From positions 1-64,000 of the forward strand of contig NZ_SMKZ01000029.1 of assembly GCF_004349065.1 (NCBI RefSeq): 64,000 bases of DNA, given 5' to 3'. The position numbers were made by a program, and so were the translations under genes. The notes below the pieces were generated by a model. That model had not been told where the DNA came from, ran no database searches, and saw only the letters and a program-made list of their open reading frames with translations. The DNA comes from Jiangella asiatica (GTDB lineage Bacteria; Actinomycetota; Actinomycetes; Jiangellales; Jiangellaceae). Shown one piece after another: positions 27,051-35,485 of this stretch (its first letter is position 1; every line of letters begins with the position of its first letter).

Positions 27051-28259
27051 ATGACTGCGTCCAGACCGACCGTCGACGGCGCCGACTCCGAGGTGGGACG
27101 GCTGCGCTCCGTCCTGCTGCACCGACCCGGGCCGGAGCTCAAGCGCCTCACCCCACGCAACAACGACAAGCTGCTGTTCGACGGCATCCCCTGGGTCGAC
27201 CGAGCCCAGGACGAGCACGACGCGTTCGCCGACACCCTGCGCGCCCATGACGTCGAGGTCGTGTACCTGCGCGACCTGTTGGTGGACACGCTGGCGATCG
27301 ACGAGGCCCGGCAGGCGTGCATCGAGTCGGTGGCGGCCGATCCGCGCCACGGCGACACTCTGCGGGCCGTCCTGCGCGCGGAGCTGGCCGGGCTGCATCC
27401 CGACGACCTCGCGCGGGTGCTGATCACCGGGCTGGCCCACGAGGAGCTGCGCACGGGCCGCGGGCTGACCTACGGGCTCATGGAGCGGCACGACTTCGTC
27501 ATCGACCCGCTGCCCAACCTGCTGTTCACCCGCGATTCCAGCGTATGGATCGGCGACCGTGTCGCCGTCACCAGCCTGGCCATGGCCGCGCGCCGCCGCG
27601 AGACCAGCCTCACGGCGGCCATCTACCGCTACCACCCGCGCTTCGCCGGCGTCGGCACCGTCTACGGGCCGGAGCTGGAGAACCTCGAGGGCGGCGACGT
27701 CCTGCTGCTGGCGCCCGGGGTGGTGGCCGTGGGCACCGGCGAGCGGACCACTCCGGCCGGCGTCGAGCGCCTGGCCCGCAACATCCTGCGTCCCGGCCTG
27801 GCGCGCACCGTGCTGGCGGTCCCGATCGCCCAGGACCGCGCCACCATGCACCTCGACACCGTCTGCACCATGGTCGACGAGGACTCCGTCGTCATGTACC
27901 CGAACGTCGCCGACGAGCTGACGGCAGTGGCGCTGCGATGGGCCGACGGCGACATCGTCATCGACGACGACCCAGCGCCGTTCGTCGAGGTCGCGGCGCG
28001 GGCCATGGGCATCGACGCGCTGCGGACCATCGAGACCGGCCTCGACCCGGTGACCGCCGAGCGCGAACAGTGGGACGACGGCAACAACACGCTGGCCGTC
28101 GGCCCCCGGCTGGCGGTCGCGTACGAGCGGAACACCGAGACCAACGCCCGGCTGGAGGAGTCCGGCATCGAGGTGCTGCGCATCGCCGGCAGCGAGCTCG
28201 GCTCCGGCCGCGGCGGCCCCCGGTGCATGTCGTGCCCGCTTCGGCGCGACCCACTCTGA
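27051..28259 (+). CDS. arcA: Arginine deiminase
   Basis: 402 residues of the guanidino-modifying superfamily. Key parts are [40 protein letters not shown] (His and Asp of the active site) and the C-terminal GGPRCMSCP, with the nucleophile Cys392. It converts arginine to citrulline plus ammonia. No arcB, arcC or arcD neighbours are present, so it is a stand-alone enzyme here, perhaps serving nitrogen supply or acid defence. A palindrome and a strong hairpin follow it (28305-28406). Confidence 0.95.
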   Translation: MTASRPTVDGADSEVGRLRSVLLHRPGPELKRLTPRNNDKLLFDGIPWVDRAQDEHDAFADTLRAHDVEVVYLRDLLVDTLAIDEARQACIESVAADPRHGDTLRAVLRAELAGLHPDDLARVLITGLAHEELRTGRGLTYGLMERHDFVIDPLPNLLFTRDSSVWIGDRVAVTSLAMAARRRETSLTAAIYRYHPRFAGVGTVYGPELENLEGGDVLLLAPGVVAVGTGERTTPAGVERLARNILRPGLARTVLAVPIAQDRATMHLDTVCTMVDEDSVVMYPNVADELTAVALRWADGDIVIDDDPAPFVEVAARAMGIDALRTIETGLDPVTAEREQWDDGNNTLAVGPRLAVAYERNTETNARLEESGIEVLRIAGSELGSGRGGPRCMSCPLRRDPL

Positions 28260-28304
28260 CAAGGTCGCAGACCGGCCGAGACCTGGCCGTAACGGTATGA
28301 ATAT

Positions 28305-28334
28305 GAAGAAGTTCTCATTCATTCGAACTTCTTC
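28305..28334. promoter_or_regulatory. Perfect 10-base inverted repeat, AT-rich
   Basis: GAAGAAGTTC (28305-28314) and GAACTTCTTC (28325-28334) flank TCATTCATTC. The composition is far more AT-rich than its surroundings. It sits between arcA and a second hairpin, just upstream of a TANNNT-like TAGTCT at 28348-28353, so it could be an operator for a small transcript or an RNA stem. Confidence 0.5.
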
Positions 28335-28359
28335 GCCCAGAACACGGTAGTCTGCATAG

Positions 28360-28406
28360 AGACCCCGGTCGCTCGTGTTCCCCCGTCGTGAGCGGTCGGG
28401 GTCTTT
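28360..28406 (+). ncRNA. Possible small RNA, or terminator hairpin with C-rich loop
   Basis: GACCCCGGTCGCTC (28361-28374) pairs with GAGCGGTCGGGGTC (28390-28403) at 12 of 14 positions. The loop contains CCCCC, and TTTCG follows the stem. A TAGTCT hexamer seven bases before 28360 resembles a -10 box. It lies between convergent genes (arcA and the SEC-C gene), so a bidirectional terminator is the simpler explanation. The preceding palindrome and -10-like box keep a short RNA in play. Confidence 0.4.
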
Positions 28407-28451
28407 CGTGCCCGCGGCCTCTCGCGCCGCGGACCGGAGATCAACCTGGAG

Positions 28452-29372
28452 TCAGCGGATGGTCACCTGGCGGTTGGCCAGGCCCGCCCGCGCACGGCGC
28501 TGGTCGTGGTCGAGCGGCGAGGTGTCGGCGACGGCGTCGTCGAGCCGCTCGGCGAACGTGGCGGCCGGTTTCTCCACCTCGTCGGCGGTGGTGCCGTCGA
28601 CGAGATCCCACACGGGGACGAGCAAACCGCTGGCCCGGAACGTGCCGAGCAGCCGGGTACCGTCGCCCAATGTGTCCGTGCCGGCGGCGTGCAACCGGGC
28701 CAGCCCGTCCAACAGCGGCTCCTCCTCGTGCGGGAGGACCCACCGGACCTGGTCGCGGTCGCCCAGGCTGCACCAATAGGCGGCGGAGACCGAGCTAAGG
28801 CGGGCCGCGGGAACGATCGCGGAATTGGCCTCCTCCAAAGCAGCGCGGGCCTCGGAACCGGTGTCCGACTCAGGATCCAACCAGTAGTCGAAGCCCTCGT
28901 GAACCGTGACGGAGAATTCGGCGTCGGAGTCGATCAGGTCGTGCAGCCGCGGTGCGTCGGCCGGGCGGGGACCTGGGTTCACGGTGTTGCCCGGCTCCGC
29001 CTCGAGGGCCTGCGCCAGGGTGTGTCCGAGGTCGGCCGCCGGGTCGCCGGTGGAGCTGATGGTCTGTAGCGCCAGCAGGATCTCGCCGTTGTCGCGCACC
29101 AGGGCGGGCAGGGCGCCCGGCAGCAGCGTGCAGACGACGGCGGAGCGATGGGCGGCATCACCGGTGAGCCGGAGCGGTGCGGTGGCCGAGGAGACGATCT
29201 CGCGCATGGCCACCCAGTCGCACTCGCCGGGCAGGCCCGCGAACGGACGGGCGACGTACTGCCGCTCGGCCTCGCGGGCACGCTTGCCGTGGCACACCTT
29301 GTAGCGCTTGCCCGAACCGCACGGGCACGGCTCGCGGGGGCCGACGACGGGGACTTCAGTAGTGGCGCTCAC
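28452..29372 (-). CDS. SEC-C motif protein of the DUF5926 family
   Basis: 306 residues. An N-terminal SEC-C zinc-binding motif (REPCPCGSGKRYKVCHG at about 13-29), as at the C-terminus of SecA, precedes a DUF5926 domain of unknown function covering the rest. The zinc motif may mediate protein or ribosome contacts, but no role is established. GTG 29372 is the start. It is convergent with arcA, and the anti-sigma-type ATPase gene ends 63 bases upstream on the same strand. Confidence 0.88.
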   Translation of the reverse strand: MSATTEVPVVGPREPCPCGSGKRYKVCHGKRAREAERQYVARPFAGLPGECDWVAMREIVSSATAPLRLTGDAAHRSAVVCTLLPGALPALVRDNGEILLALQTISSTGDPAADLGHTLAQALEAEPGNTVNPGPRPADAPRLHDLIDSDAEFSVTVHEGFDYWLDPESDTGSEARAALEEANSAIVPAARLSSVSAAYWCSLGDRDQVRWVLPHEEEPLLDGLARLHAAGTDTLGDGTRLLGTFRASGLLVPVWDLVDGTTADEVEKPAATFAERLDDAVADTSPLDHDQRRARAGLANRQVTIR

Positions 29373-29435
29373 GACAACCGAGCGTATCCGGTTCCGGTGG
29401 GCGGGTGTCAGCCGGACGGGGGTGAGCGGGCGCCG

Positions 29436-29885
29436 TCAGGCCGGGTTCCACGGGCCGACGATGGCGTAGACGGTGACCCGGCCGGGCTCGGCCCTGACGC
29501 GCCACTCGCGGGCGATGGCGTCGACGATGGACAGCCCGCGCCCTTGGTCCTCGGTCCACATGGGCTGGCGCATCTGCGGCCGGTCAGGGCCGCCGCCGTC
29601 GGTGACCTCGATGAGGACGTCCTCGCCGAACACCGACCACTGGAGCAGGACGCCGTCGCGGGTGCCGCTGAGGGTCAAGGGCTGAGCGTGCAGGATGGCG
29701 TTGGTGACCAGCTCGGTGACGACGATGAGGGCGTTCTCGACGACGGCCGGCGAGACGCTGGTGGTGCGGAGGTCCTCGGCTACCAGGTGACGGGCGTGCG
29801 GGACGTTACTGACCTCGCCGGTCAGCTCCACGAGGCGAGCGCTGTTGGATCGTGCCTCACGCTTCGTGGCCACGACTCGGCCCAC
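29436..29885 (-). CDS. ATP-binding anti-sigma-regulator-like protein (HATPase_c_2)
   Basis: This 149-residue GHKL ATPase is of the RsbW/SpoIIAB-like type found in large numbers in Actinobacteria. The N-box is ELVTNAILHA, the G1 region EVTDGGGPDRP and the G2 region GRGLSIVDAIA. Such proteins bind sigma or anti-anti-sigma factors and may phosphorylate the latter. No partner gene is adjacent. I chose GTG 29885 because AAGGGAGAG lies six bases upstream; GTG 29939 would add 18 residues unlike the family. Confidence 0.85.
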   Translation of the reverse strand: MGRVVATKREARSNSARLVELTGEVSNVPHARHLVAEDLRTTSVSPAVVENALIVVTELVTNAILHAQPLTLSGTRDGVLLQWSVFGEDVLIEVTDGGGPDRPQMRQPMWTEDQGRGLSIVDAIAREWRVRAEPGRVTVYAIVGPWNPA

Positions 29886-30232
29886 TGGCTGCTCTCCCTT
29901 CACCAGACCCCTGTCACACCCGCATCCAGTGGTGCCCACTGCAAGACTCTGTCAAACCTCCCGACAGTGAACCATTCGTCACACGATCGCGTCCATATGT
30001 TGAGATGACAGTTTGCGGGATCTCCATCATCGCCGTCCGTCGGGTGCCGTCCGACCGGTGATCCATCGCACCGTTGATCACCAGCGGATTCGCGTGATTC
30101 CCGGTGCCCAGAGCCGCTGCGGCGTACCGTATGCGATGCCCTCATCGCACACGTATGTCCGACCGTGACTTTTCCTTCCGTGCCGAAGTGACGGGCGGAC
30201 CGCTAGGTTAGAGCGGGGCGGAGAGGATGACG

Positions 30233-31735
30233 ATGTGGACTCACTCCCGGTCGTCGGGACAACGTGGGGCGGAAGGTGATCAAACCGGGGGAACGGCGGG
30301 CGATGCTGTCATCGACGCCGCCGGTGTCGACCCGCGCGCCGTTGCCGACTCCGGTGCGCATGACGGTGGCTCGTGGTTCGAGCCCGCTCGTCATGACCGT
30401 GGCGCGGAGCCGGTGCAGTTGCGCCGCAATGGCGCTTCGGCGTCGTCGCCCGTCGTCGACGACGGAGTGAACGAGCAGCTGTCGGACGAGGTGGGTCAAG
30501 AGCCGGCTGGCCGGGTGGACGATGGCGAGCCGGAGGCCGACGGTGCGTCAGGGGCACACGCGGGGGTTGGAACCGAGGTAGAGCCGGAGCGAGCACTGGA
30601 ACCCCAGCCGCGCAACACGACCGGCCTCGACGGCGACGCTCTGCGCGAGAGTCTCGGCCTGGTCGAGGAGCACCTGGACGCGATCGGCACCGACTTCTAT
30701 TCGCAACTCTTCGTGATGGCGCCGGAGACCCGTGAGCTCTTCGGCGCCGGCATGGAGGTCCAGCGCTCCCGCCTGCTCGGCGCCATCGTGCGCATCGTGG
30801 GCAGCGCCGACGACCGCGACGTCCTGGAGCCGTACCTCGAGGGCCTCGGTCGCGACCACCGCAAGTTCGGCGTCATCGACCAGCACTACGCGCCGGTCGG
30901 CACCGCGCTGATCCTGGCCATCCGCAGGGCCCTCGGCAAGCGCTGGACACCCCGGTACGAGAAGGCTTGGGTCGACGGCTACGACCACATCGCGTCGGTC
31001 ATGGTGGGTGCGGCCCGCCGCGACGCCGTCATCTCGCCGCCGTGGTGGGACGCCGAGGTCGTCTACCACCGGCGCATCCTCGACGACGTCGCGATCCTCC
31101 AGGTGCGCCCGCACACCGACTACCCGTACCGCCCGGGCCAGTACACCTACCTGACCACGCCGCGCCGCCCCAAGATCTGGCGCGCCTACTCCATGGCATC
31201 GGCCCCGCGCGACGACGGCCTGCTGGAGTTCCACGTCCGTACCGTCGGTGCGGGCTGGGTCAGCAGCGCGCTCGTCTGGCGCACCGAGCCCGGCGACGTC
31301 CTGCACCTCGGAGCGCCGCAGGGTCACGACGTCGCCTCGCCGCGGTCCGAGCACGACCTGCTGTGCATCACCGGCGGCACCGGCATCGCCCCGGTGCTGG
31401 CCACTCTGCAGGAGCTCGAGCAGCGGCAGGACGGCCGCCGGGTGCACGTGTTCTATGCCGGCCGAGACCGCGACCACCTCTACGCCCTGCCGCACCTGGA
31501 GTCCATCGGCGTGCGGTACCGGCGGCTGACGGTGGTCCCGGTCGTCTCGCCCGACGGTCCCACCGACCGCAGCCCCGACCTGATGGGCAACATCGTCTCG
31601 GCCTACGGCGACTGGCGGAAGCACCGTGTGTACGTCGCCGGCCCGACGTCCATGGTGGCCACCAGCCTGGAGCGGCTGCGCGACCAGGGCGTGCCGGACG
31701 AGCAGGTCGTCGTCGACGATTACGGTCTCTGGTGA
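30233..31735 (+). CDS. Flavohemoprotein-type globin/FAD/NAD(P) oxidoreductase with long N-terminal extension
   Basis: 500 residues. The first roughly 125 are low-complexity (Gly, Asp, Ser, Arg, Glu) with no family match. A globin domain follows (about 130-265), with the probable proximal His in GRDHRKFGVIDQHY. The ferredoxin-reductase-like part includes the FAD-binding RAYSMASAPRDDG and the NAD(P)-binding CITGGTGIAPVLATL. The domain order fits nitric oxide dioxygenase-type flavohemoproteins. The extension is odd: typical members are about 400 residues. GGAGAGG supports ATG 30233; ATG 30227 is the alternative. Confidence 0.9.
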   Translation: MWTHSRSSGQRGAEGDQTGGTAGDAVIDAAGVDPRAVADSGAHDGGSWFEPARHDRGAEPVQLRRNGASASSPVVDDGVNEQLSDEVGQEPAGRVDDGEPEADGASGAHAGVGTEVEPERALEPQPRNTTGLDGDALRESLGLVEEHLDAIGTDFYSQLFVMAPETRELFGAGMEVQRSRLLGAIVRIVGSADDRDVLEPYLEGLGRDHRKFGVIDQHYAPVGTALILAIRRALGKRWTPRYEKAWVDGYDHIASVMVGAARRDAVISPPWWDAEVVYHRRILDDVAILQVRPHTDYPYRPGQYTYLTTPRRPKIWRAYSMASAPRDDGLLEFHVRTVGAGWVSSALVWRTEPGDVLHLGAPQGHDVASPRSEHDLLCITGGTGIAPVLATLQELEQRQDGRRVHVFYAGRDRDHLYALPHLESIGVRYRRLTVVPVVSPDGPTDRSPDLMGNIVSAYGDWRKHRVYVAGPTSMVATSLERLRDQGVPDEQVVVDDYGLW

Positions 31736-31777
31736 GTTCTAGGGTTCTCTAGCGCTGAGCGTAGAGAGCCCTAGAAC
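31736..31777. terminator. Bidirectional terminator-like hairpin
   Basis: GTTCTAGGGTTCTCT (31736-31750) pairs with AGAGAGCCCTAGAAC (31763-31777), 15 positions with one G-T wobble, around a 12-base loop. It starts one base after the flavohemoprotein stop and lies 25 bases from the 3' end of the convergent ATPase gene. Confidence 0.7.
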
Positions 31778-31801
31778 CTCCGATGCGGTGCGCTCCCGGC
31801 T

Positions 31802-32998
31802 TCAAATGGTTGCGTGCTGGCGCAGGTAGATGCCGAAGTGCGGGACGGTGAAGGCGATCGTTCCGCGCTCGGCGGAGTACACCAGGCCCTTCTTGATCAG
31901 CGAGTCGCGGGCCGGTGACAGCGACGACGGCTTGCGGCCCAGGAAGGTGGCGACGTCCGAGGTGGGGACCGCGCCGTGGGTGTCGTCGGACAGGGACGCC
32001 ATGGCACGCAGGTACTCGCGCTCGGCCGGGGTCGCCCGCTCGTACCGTGAGCCGAAGAACCCGACGGCCAGCTCGGCCTGTGCCTCCGGTGCCGCCATCC
32101 GCACGTCGTCGGCGCCAATGGGGTCGGCCGGGGCGTTGTCCCAGGTGACCTTGCCGTAGGCCTGGACGAAGTACGGGTAGCCCTCGGTCACCTCGTACAG
32201 GGCGTCGAGCGCCGCGGACTCGAAGCGGACGCCTTCGTCGGCGGCCGGGTTGGCCAGCGCCCGGTCGGCAGCACCGCGGTCGAGGCGGTCGATCCGCACG
32301 TACCGGAACAGCCGCTCGGAGTAGGACTTCGACGCAGACAGCACGGCCGGCAGGTGCGGCAGCCCGGCACCGACGACGACGAGCGGCAGGCCCTGTTGCG
32401 ACAGCTCGTGGCAGGCCGCGCAGAGCGCCGACACGTCCGGCGCGGGGATGTCCTGCATCTCGTCGACGAACAGCGCGATGCCGACCCCGACGTCGCGGGC
32501 GACCCCGGCCGCGTCGACCAGCAGCTCGACGAGGTCCACCTCGATGTCACCGGTGTCGGCCCGGCCGGCCGCCGCCGGCACGTCGATGCCGGGCTGCCAG
32601 CGATCGCGCAGCTTGGTGTCGTCGCCGGTGGAGCGCAGCGCGAACGCCTTGAGCACCCCGAGGAAGCCGTCCACTCGCTCGGGGTCGCGGTGCCGCGGGG
32701 TCAGCTCGCGCACAGCCATGTGCAGGGCGCTGGCCAGCGGTCGGCGCAGCGACTGGTCCGGCCGCGCCTCGATCTTGCCGGTGCCCCACATCCGTCCGAT
32801 GGCTTGGGAGCGCAGCGCGTTGAGCAGGACGGTCTTGCCGACGCCGCGCAGGCCGGTCAGTACGAGGGAGCGTTCCGGCCGGCCGCGGGCGATGCGCTCG
32901 AGCACGACGTCGAACTGCTGCAGCTCGCGGTCGCGGCCGGCCAGCTCGGGTGGGCGCTGACCGGCGCCGGGGGCGTACGGGTTGCGGACCGGGTCCAT
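31802..32998 (-). CDS. AAA-family ATP-binding protein (Orc1/Cdc6-like STAND-type ATPase)
   Basis: 398 residues. Walker A is LTGLRGVGKTVLLNALR (about 47-63), Walker B is IALFVDEMQDI (about 172-182), and a sensor-like VVVGAGLPHLP follows. A C-terminal winged-helix region (VATFLGRKPSSLSPARDSLI) could bind DNA or a partner. Such ATPases are widespread in Actinobacteria without an assigned role; resemblance to archaeal-type Orc1 ATPases is structural only. It is a single-gene transcript bounded by a hairpin downstream and a perfect 14-base dyad 11 bases upstream of its start, suggesting autoregulation. Confidence 0.87.
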   Translation of the reverse strand: MDPVRNPYAPGAGQRPPELAGRDRELQQFDVVLERIARGRPERSLVLTGLRGVGKTVLLNALRSQAIGRMWGTGKIEARPDQSLRRPLASALHMAVRELTPRHRDPERVDGFLGVLKAFALRSTGDDTKLRDRWQPGIDVPAAAGRADTGDIEVDLVELLVDAAGVARDVGVGIALFVDEMQDIPAPDVSALCAACHELSQQGLPLVVVGAGLPHLPAVLSASKSYSERLFRYVRIDRLDRGAADRALANPAADEGVRFESAALDALYEVTEGYPYFVQAYGKVTWDNAPADPIGADDVRMAAPEAQAELAVGFFGSRYERATPAEREYLRAMASLSDDTHGAVPTSDVATFLGRKPSSLSPARDSLIKKGLVYSAERGTIAFTVPHFGIYLRQHATI

Positions 32999-33009
32999 GA
33001 TCGGACTCT

Positions 33010-33055
33010 ATGGCGCCGTCTAGGCCGATCCGTAGATTTCGCTAGACGGCGCCAT
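33010..33055. promoter_or_regulatory. Perfect 14-base dyad upstream of the ATPase gene
   Basis: ATGGCGCCGTCTAG (33010-33023) and CTAGACGGCGCCAT (33042-33055) are exact inverted repeats around 18 bases. The nearer arm begins 11 bases from the ATPase start codon, so it overlaps the expected promoter or leader. It may be an operator, possibly for the ATPase's own winged-helix domain, or an RNA stem. Confidence 0.65.
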
Positions 33056-33218
33056 GGGCGTGTCGCGCTCGTCGCCCGTACCCCCGGAAGCGGCGTCCGG
33101 TTCCGGCCCGGCGTCTGCGGCCCGGAGGTCCCAGTGCCCGACGACGCCGACGAGCAGATCCGGCTCCTCGCCTTCCTGGGGAGGAAGGCCTGAAACCGGT
33201 GGGGGTCACAATGGAAGG

Positions 33219-33617
33219 GTGATCTCCGTCGAACTCGCCCGGAAGCTGCGCGAAGCCGGCCTGCGCTGGGACCCCGAACCCGGCGACCGCTTCGTCATCC
33301 CGAACCGCGGCATGGACGACGACGTGTTCGTGGTCAGCCAGATGGTGGTCGACGTGCACGACTTCCCGACCGGGCGGGTGCTCGGCTTCAACGGGACCGT
33401 GGAATGGGCGCTGGACAGCGTGGAGCAGGACGTCGCCCTCTGGCTGCCCGGCGAGAGCCGGCTGCGCGAGCTGCTCGGCGGCACGTTCGTCGGGCTGAAC
33501 CGGGTCGAGGGCGGATACCGGGTAACCCTCGAGGTGTCCGGGCACCGCATCGACATCGAGGACGAGCTGGCCGAGGAGGCCTACGGCAAGGCGCTGCTGT
33601 ACCTCGCGACCGGTTGA
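33219..33617 (+). CDS. Conserved actinobacterial protein (often labelled CpaE-like)
   Basis: 132 residues starting ISVELARKLREAGLRWDPEP, with GDRFVIPNRGMDDDVFVVSQ and a hydrophobic VEQDVALWLPGESRLRELLG. It is soluble with no P-loop, so the pilus-assembly CpaE label attached to similar proteins is not supported by visible motifs. Function unknown. GTG 33219 gives the compact family N-terminus; a longer in-frame version begins with a Ser/Pro-rich stretch that does not look coding. The PTS genes start 100 bases downstream. Confidence 0.78.
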   Translation: MISVELARKLREAGLRWDPEPGDRFVIPNRGMDDDVFVVSQMVVDVHDFPTGRVLGFNGTVEWALDSVEQDVALWLPGESRLRELLGGTFVGLNRVEGGYRVTLEVSGHRIDIEDELAEEAYGKALLYLATG

Positions 33618-33717
33618 CCTCGGCGTGCCGCTTGTCGGGATTGGTCTGGACCAGTACTGTCCCGACAACAGCGAGCGGGGGGAGACCGCGCAGCCGACTG
33701 CGAGGGAGCGACCAGCC

Positions 33718-35169
33718 GTGAACGCACTCGAGTTCATCGCGACCAACTTGTTCAACGAGGTGTCGATCCTCATCGGCATCATCACGGCCATCGGCTTGAT
33801 ACTGCAGCGCAAGCCGGTCGAGGACGTCGTCGGCGGTGCCCTGCGGGCCACGGTCGGCATCATCATCCTGTTCATCGGCGTCGAGGTGTTCACTGGCGGG
33901 CTGGCGTCGTTCCAAGCCATCGTGGCCAGCGCCGTCGGCCTCGACCCGCCGGAGTCGACCAACAGCCTCGACGAGTTCCTCGGCGCCCGCGGCAGCGACG
34001 TCGCACTGGTCATCACGCTCGGCTTCGTCGTGCACCTGCTGCTGGTGCGGGTGCTCAAGACCCGTTACGTCTACCTGACGGGTCATCTCCTCTTCTGGAT
34101 GGCGTTGGTCATCACCGCCAGCCTGGTGCAGGTCTTCGGCGACCTCGAACGGTGGCAGCTGGTGCTGGTGGGCTCGGCCGTCGCCGGCTGCTACTGGACG
34201 GTGCAGCCGATGTTCATCGCCCCGATGATGCGCCGGGTCATCTCCTCCGACGACTGGGGCTACGCGCACACCAGCTCGTCGGTGGCGTGGATCGGCGGGA
34301 AGCTGGCGCCGCTGGTCGGCGACCCGGAGCGGCACGACGTCGAGCAGGTGCGCCTGCCGCGGCGGCTGTCGTTCTTCAAGGACGTGACGGTGTCGACGGC
34401 GCTCGTCATCGGGCTGATCATGGTGGTCGGCGTCGCGTTTGCCGACTCGCAGGTGGCCGAGGCGCAGGCGGACGCCTACAACCCGGACGTCAACCCATGG
34501 GTCTGGGCGATCATCGCGGCCCTGCGGTTCGCCGCCGGCATCGCGATCCTGCTCTACGGCGTGCGCCTGTTCCTGGCCGAGATCGTGCCGGCGTTCACTG
34601 GTATCAGCGAGAAGGCGATCCCCGGTTCCCGGCCGGCGCTGGACGCACCGACCATCTTCCCGGTCGCACCGACCGCCGTCATGCTCGGCTTCGTCTCCAC
34701 CACCGCGACCTTCCTGATCCTCATGGGCATCTTCGCCGCGGCCGGCTGGTTCGTCCTGGTGCCGCCGATGATCATGCTGTTCTTCGTCGGTGGCGGCGCG
34801 GCCGTCTACGGCAACGCGTTCGGCGGCTGGCGGGGCGCGACGCTGGCCGGGGCGATCACGGGCGTCGCGCTCGCGTTCGGCCAGTGGCTGGGCTGGAACC
34901 TGCTCTCCGATACCGCTCCGGAGCTGGCCACGCTGGCCGACCCGGACTGGTATCTGATGATCCTGCTGCTGCTCGGCCTGGGCGAGCTCTTCTCCGGCTT
35001 CGGCGACAGTGCCGTGCTGCTGGTCGGCGCCGTCGTGGTAGCCGTCTTCGGGGTATGGGTGTGGCTGCTCAAGCGCCTGAAGAGGAGCGATGCCGCCGAC
35101 CGGCACGAGGACATGGCAGAGTCGGAGCCGGGCACCGAGACCGATTCCGAGACGCCGAGAGAGCGGTGA
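33718..35169 (+). CDS. PTS transporter subunit IIC, ascorbate (UlaA/SgaT) family
   Basis: 483 residues with about 11 membrane segments, the first at about residues 12-29 (VSILIGIITAIGLILQ). UlaA-like features include GVEVFTGGLASFQAIVASAV and the C-terminal LGELFSGFGDSAVLLVGAVV. The tail is charged (RHEDMAESEPGTETDSETP). It would import a sugar acid or polyol with phosphorylation by the IIA-IIB pair encoded next. GTG 33718 follows GAGGGAG. The known family substrate is L-ascorbate; no ascorbate-6-phosphate catabolic genes are nearby, so the true substrate is open. Confidence 0.9.
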   Translation: MNALEFIATNLFNEVSILIGIITAIGLILQRKPVEDVVGGALRATVGIIILFIGVEVFTGGLASFQAIVASAVGLDPPESTNSLDEFLGARGSDVALVITLGFVVHLLLVRVLKTRYVYLTGHLLFWMALVITASLVQVFGDLERWQLVLVGSAVAGCYWTVQPMFIAPMMRRVISSDDWGYAHTSSSVAWIGGKLAPLVGDPERHDVEQVRLPRRLSFFKDVTVSTALVIGLIMVVGVAFADSQVAEAQADAYNPDVNPWVWAIIAALRFAAGIAILLYGVRLFLAEIVPAFTGISEKAIPGSRPALDAPTIFPVAPTAVMLGFVSTTATFLILMGIFAAAGWFVLVPPMIMLFFVGGGAAVYGNAFGGWRGATLAGAITGVALAFGQWLGWNLLSDTAPELATLADPDWYLMILLLLGLGELFSGFGDSAVLLVGAVVVAVFGVWVWLLKRLKRSDAADRHEDMAESEPGTETDSETPRER

Positions 35170-35176
35170 GACACCG

Positions 35177-35485
35177 ATGTCGCCAGCGCCGAACCGACCG
35201 CTGACCGTCCTGACGGTGTGCGGCGTGGGCATGGGCAGCAGCCTGATCCTGAAGATGAACGCCGAGAAGGCGCTGAAGTCGCTGGGGGTCGACGCGAAGG
35301 TGGAGCACACCGACGTGTCGTCCGCCCGCGGGATGAAGGCCGACGTCGCCATCGCCCAGGGGCTGCACACCGACGAGCTGAGCGGGGTCGCGCCGGTCGT
35401 CATCGCCATCTCCAACTTCATGGACGTCGACGGGTTGCGGCGCCAGCTCGACGAGGCGCTGCGGGCACAGGGCTGGCTGGAGTGA
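35177..35485 (+). CDS. PTS subunit IIB (SgaB/UlaB type)
   Basis: 102 residues. The phosphorylated cysteine lies in LTVCGVGMGSSLILK (about residues 12-26), the classic P-loop of lactose/ascorbate-type IIB proteins. It accepts phosphate from IIA and passes it to the substrate carried by IIC. It starts eight bases after the IIC stop, and its own stop overlaps the IIA start (GTGA), so the three genes form one operon. Confidence 0.92.
   Translation: MSPAPNRPLTVLTVCGVGMGSSLILKMNAEKALKSLGVDAKVEHTDVSSARGMKADVAIAQGLHTDELSGVAPVVIAISNFMDVDGLRRQLDEALRAQGWLE

Noticed and set aside
23834-27454. 1206-codon open frame on the minus strand
   Set aside because: It runs antisense to the membrane protein gene and through several genes, is made of Arg/Gly/His/Gln-rich shadow sequence typical of GC-rich DNA, and matches no family.
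28361-28403. Identification of the hairpin as a 6C RNA
   Set aside because: 6C RNAs as I recall them have two hairpins each with at least six C in the loop. Only one hairpin with five C is present, so I list it only as a possible small RNA or terminator.
33054-33218. Longer N-terminus for the CpaE-like protein
   Set aside because: The upstream frame encodes a Ser/Pro/Arg-rich stretch without family character and begins within the dyad at 33010-33055.
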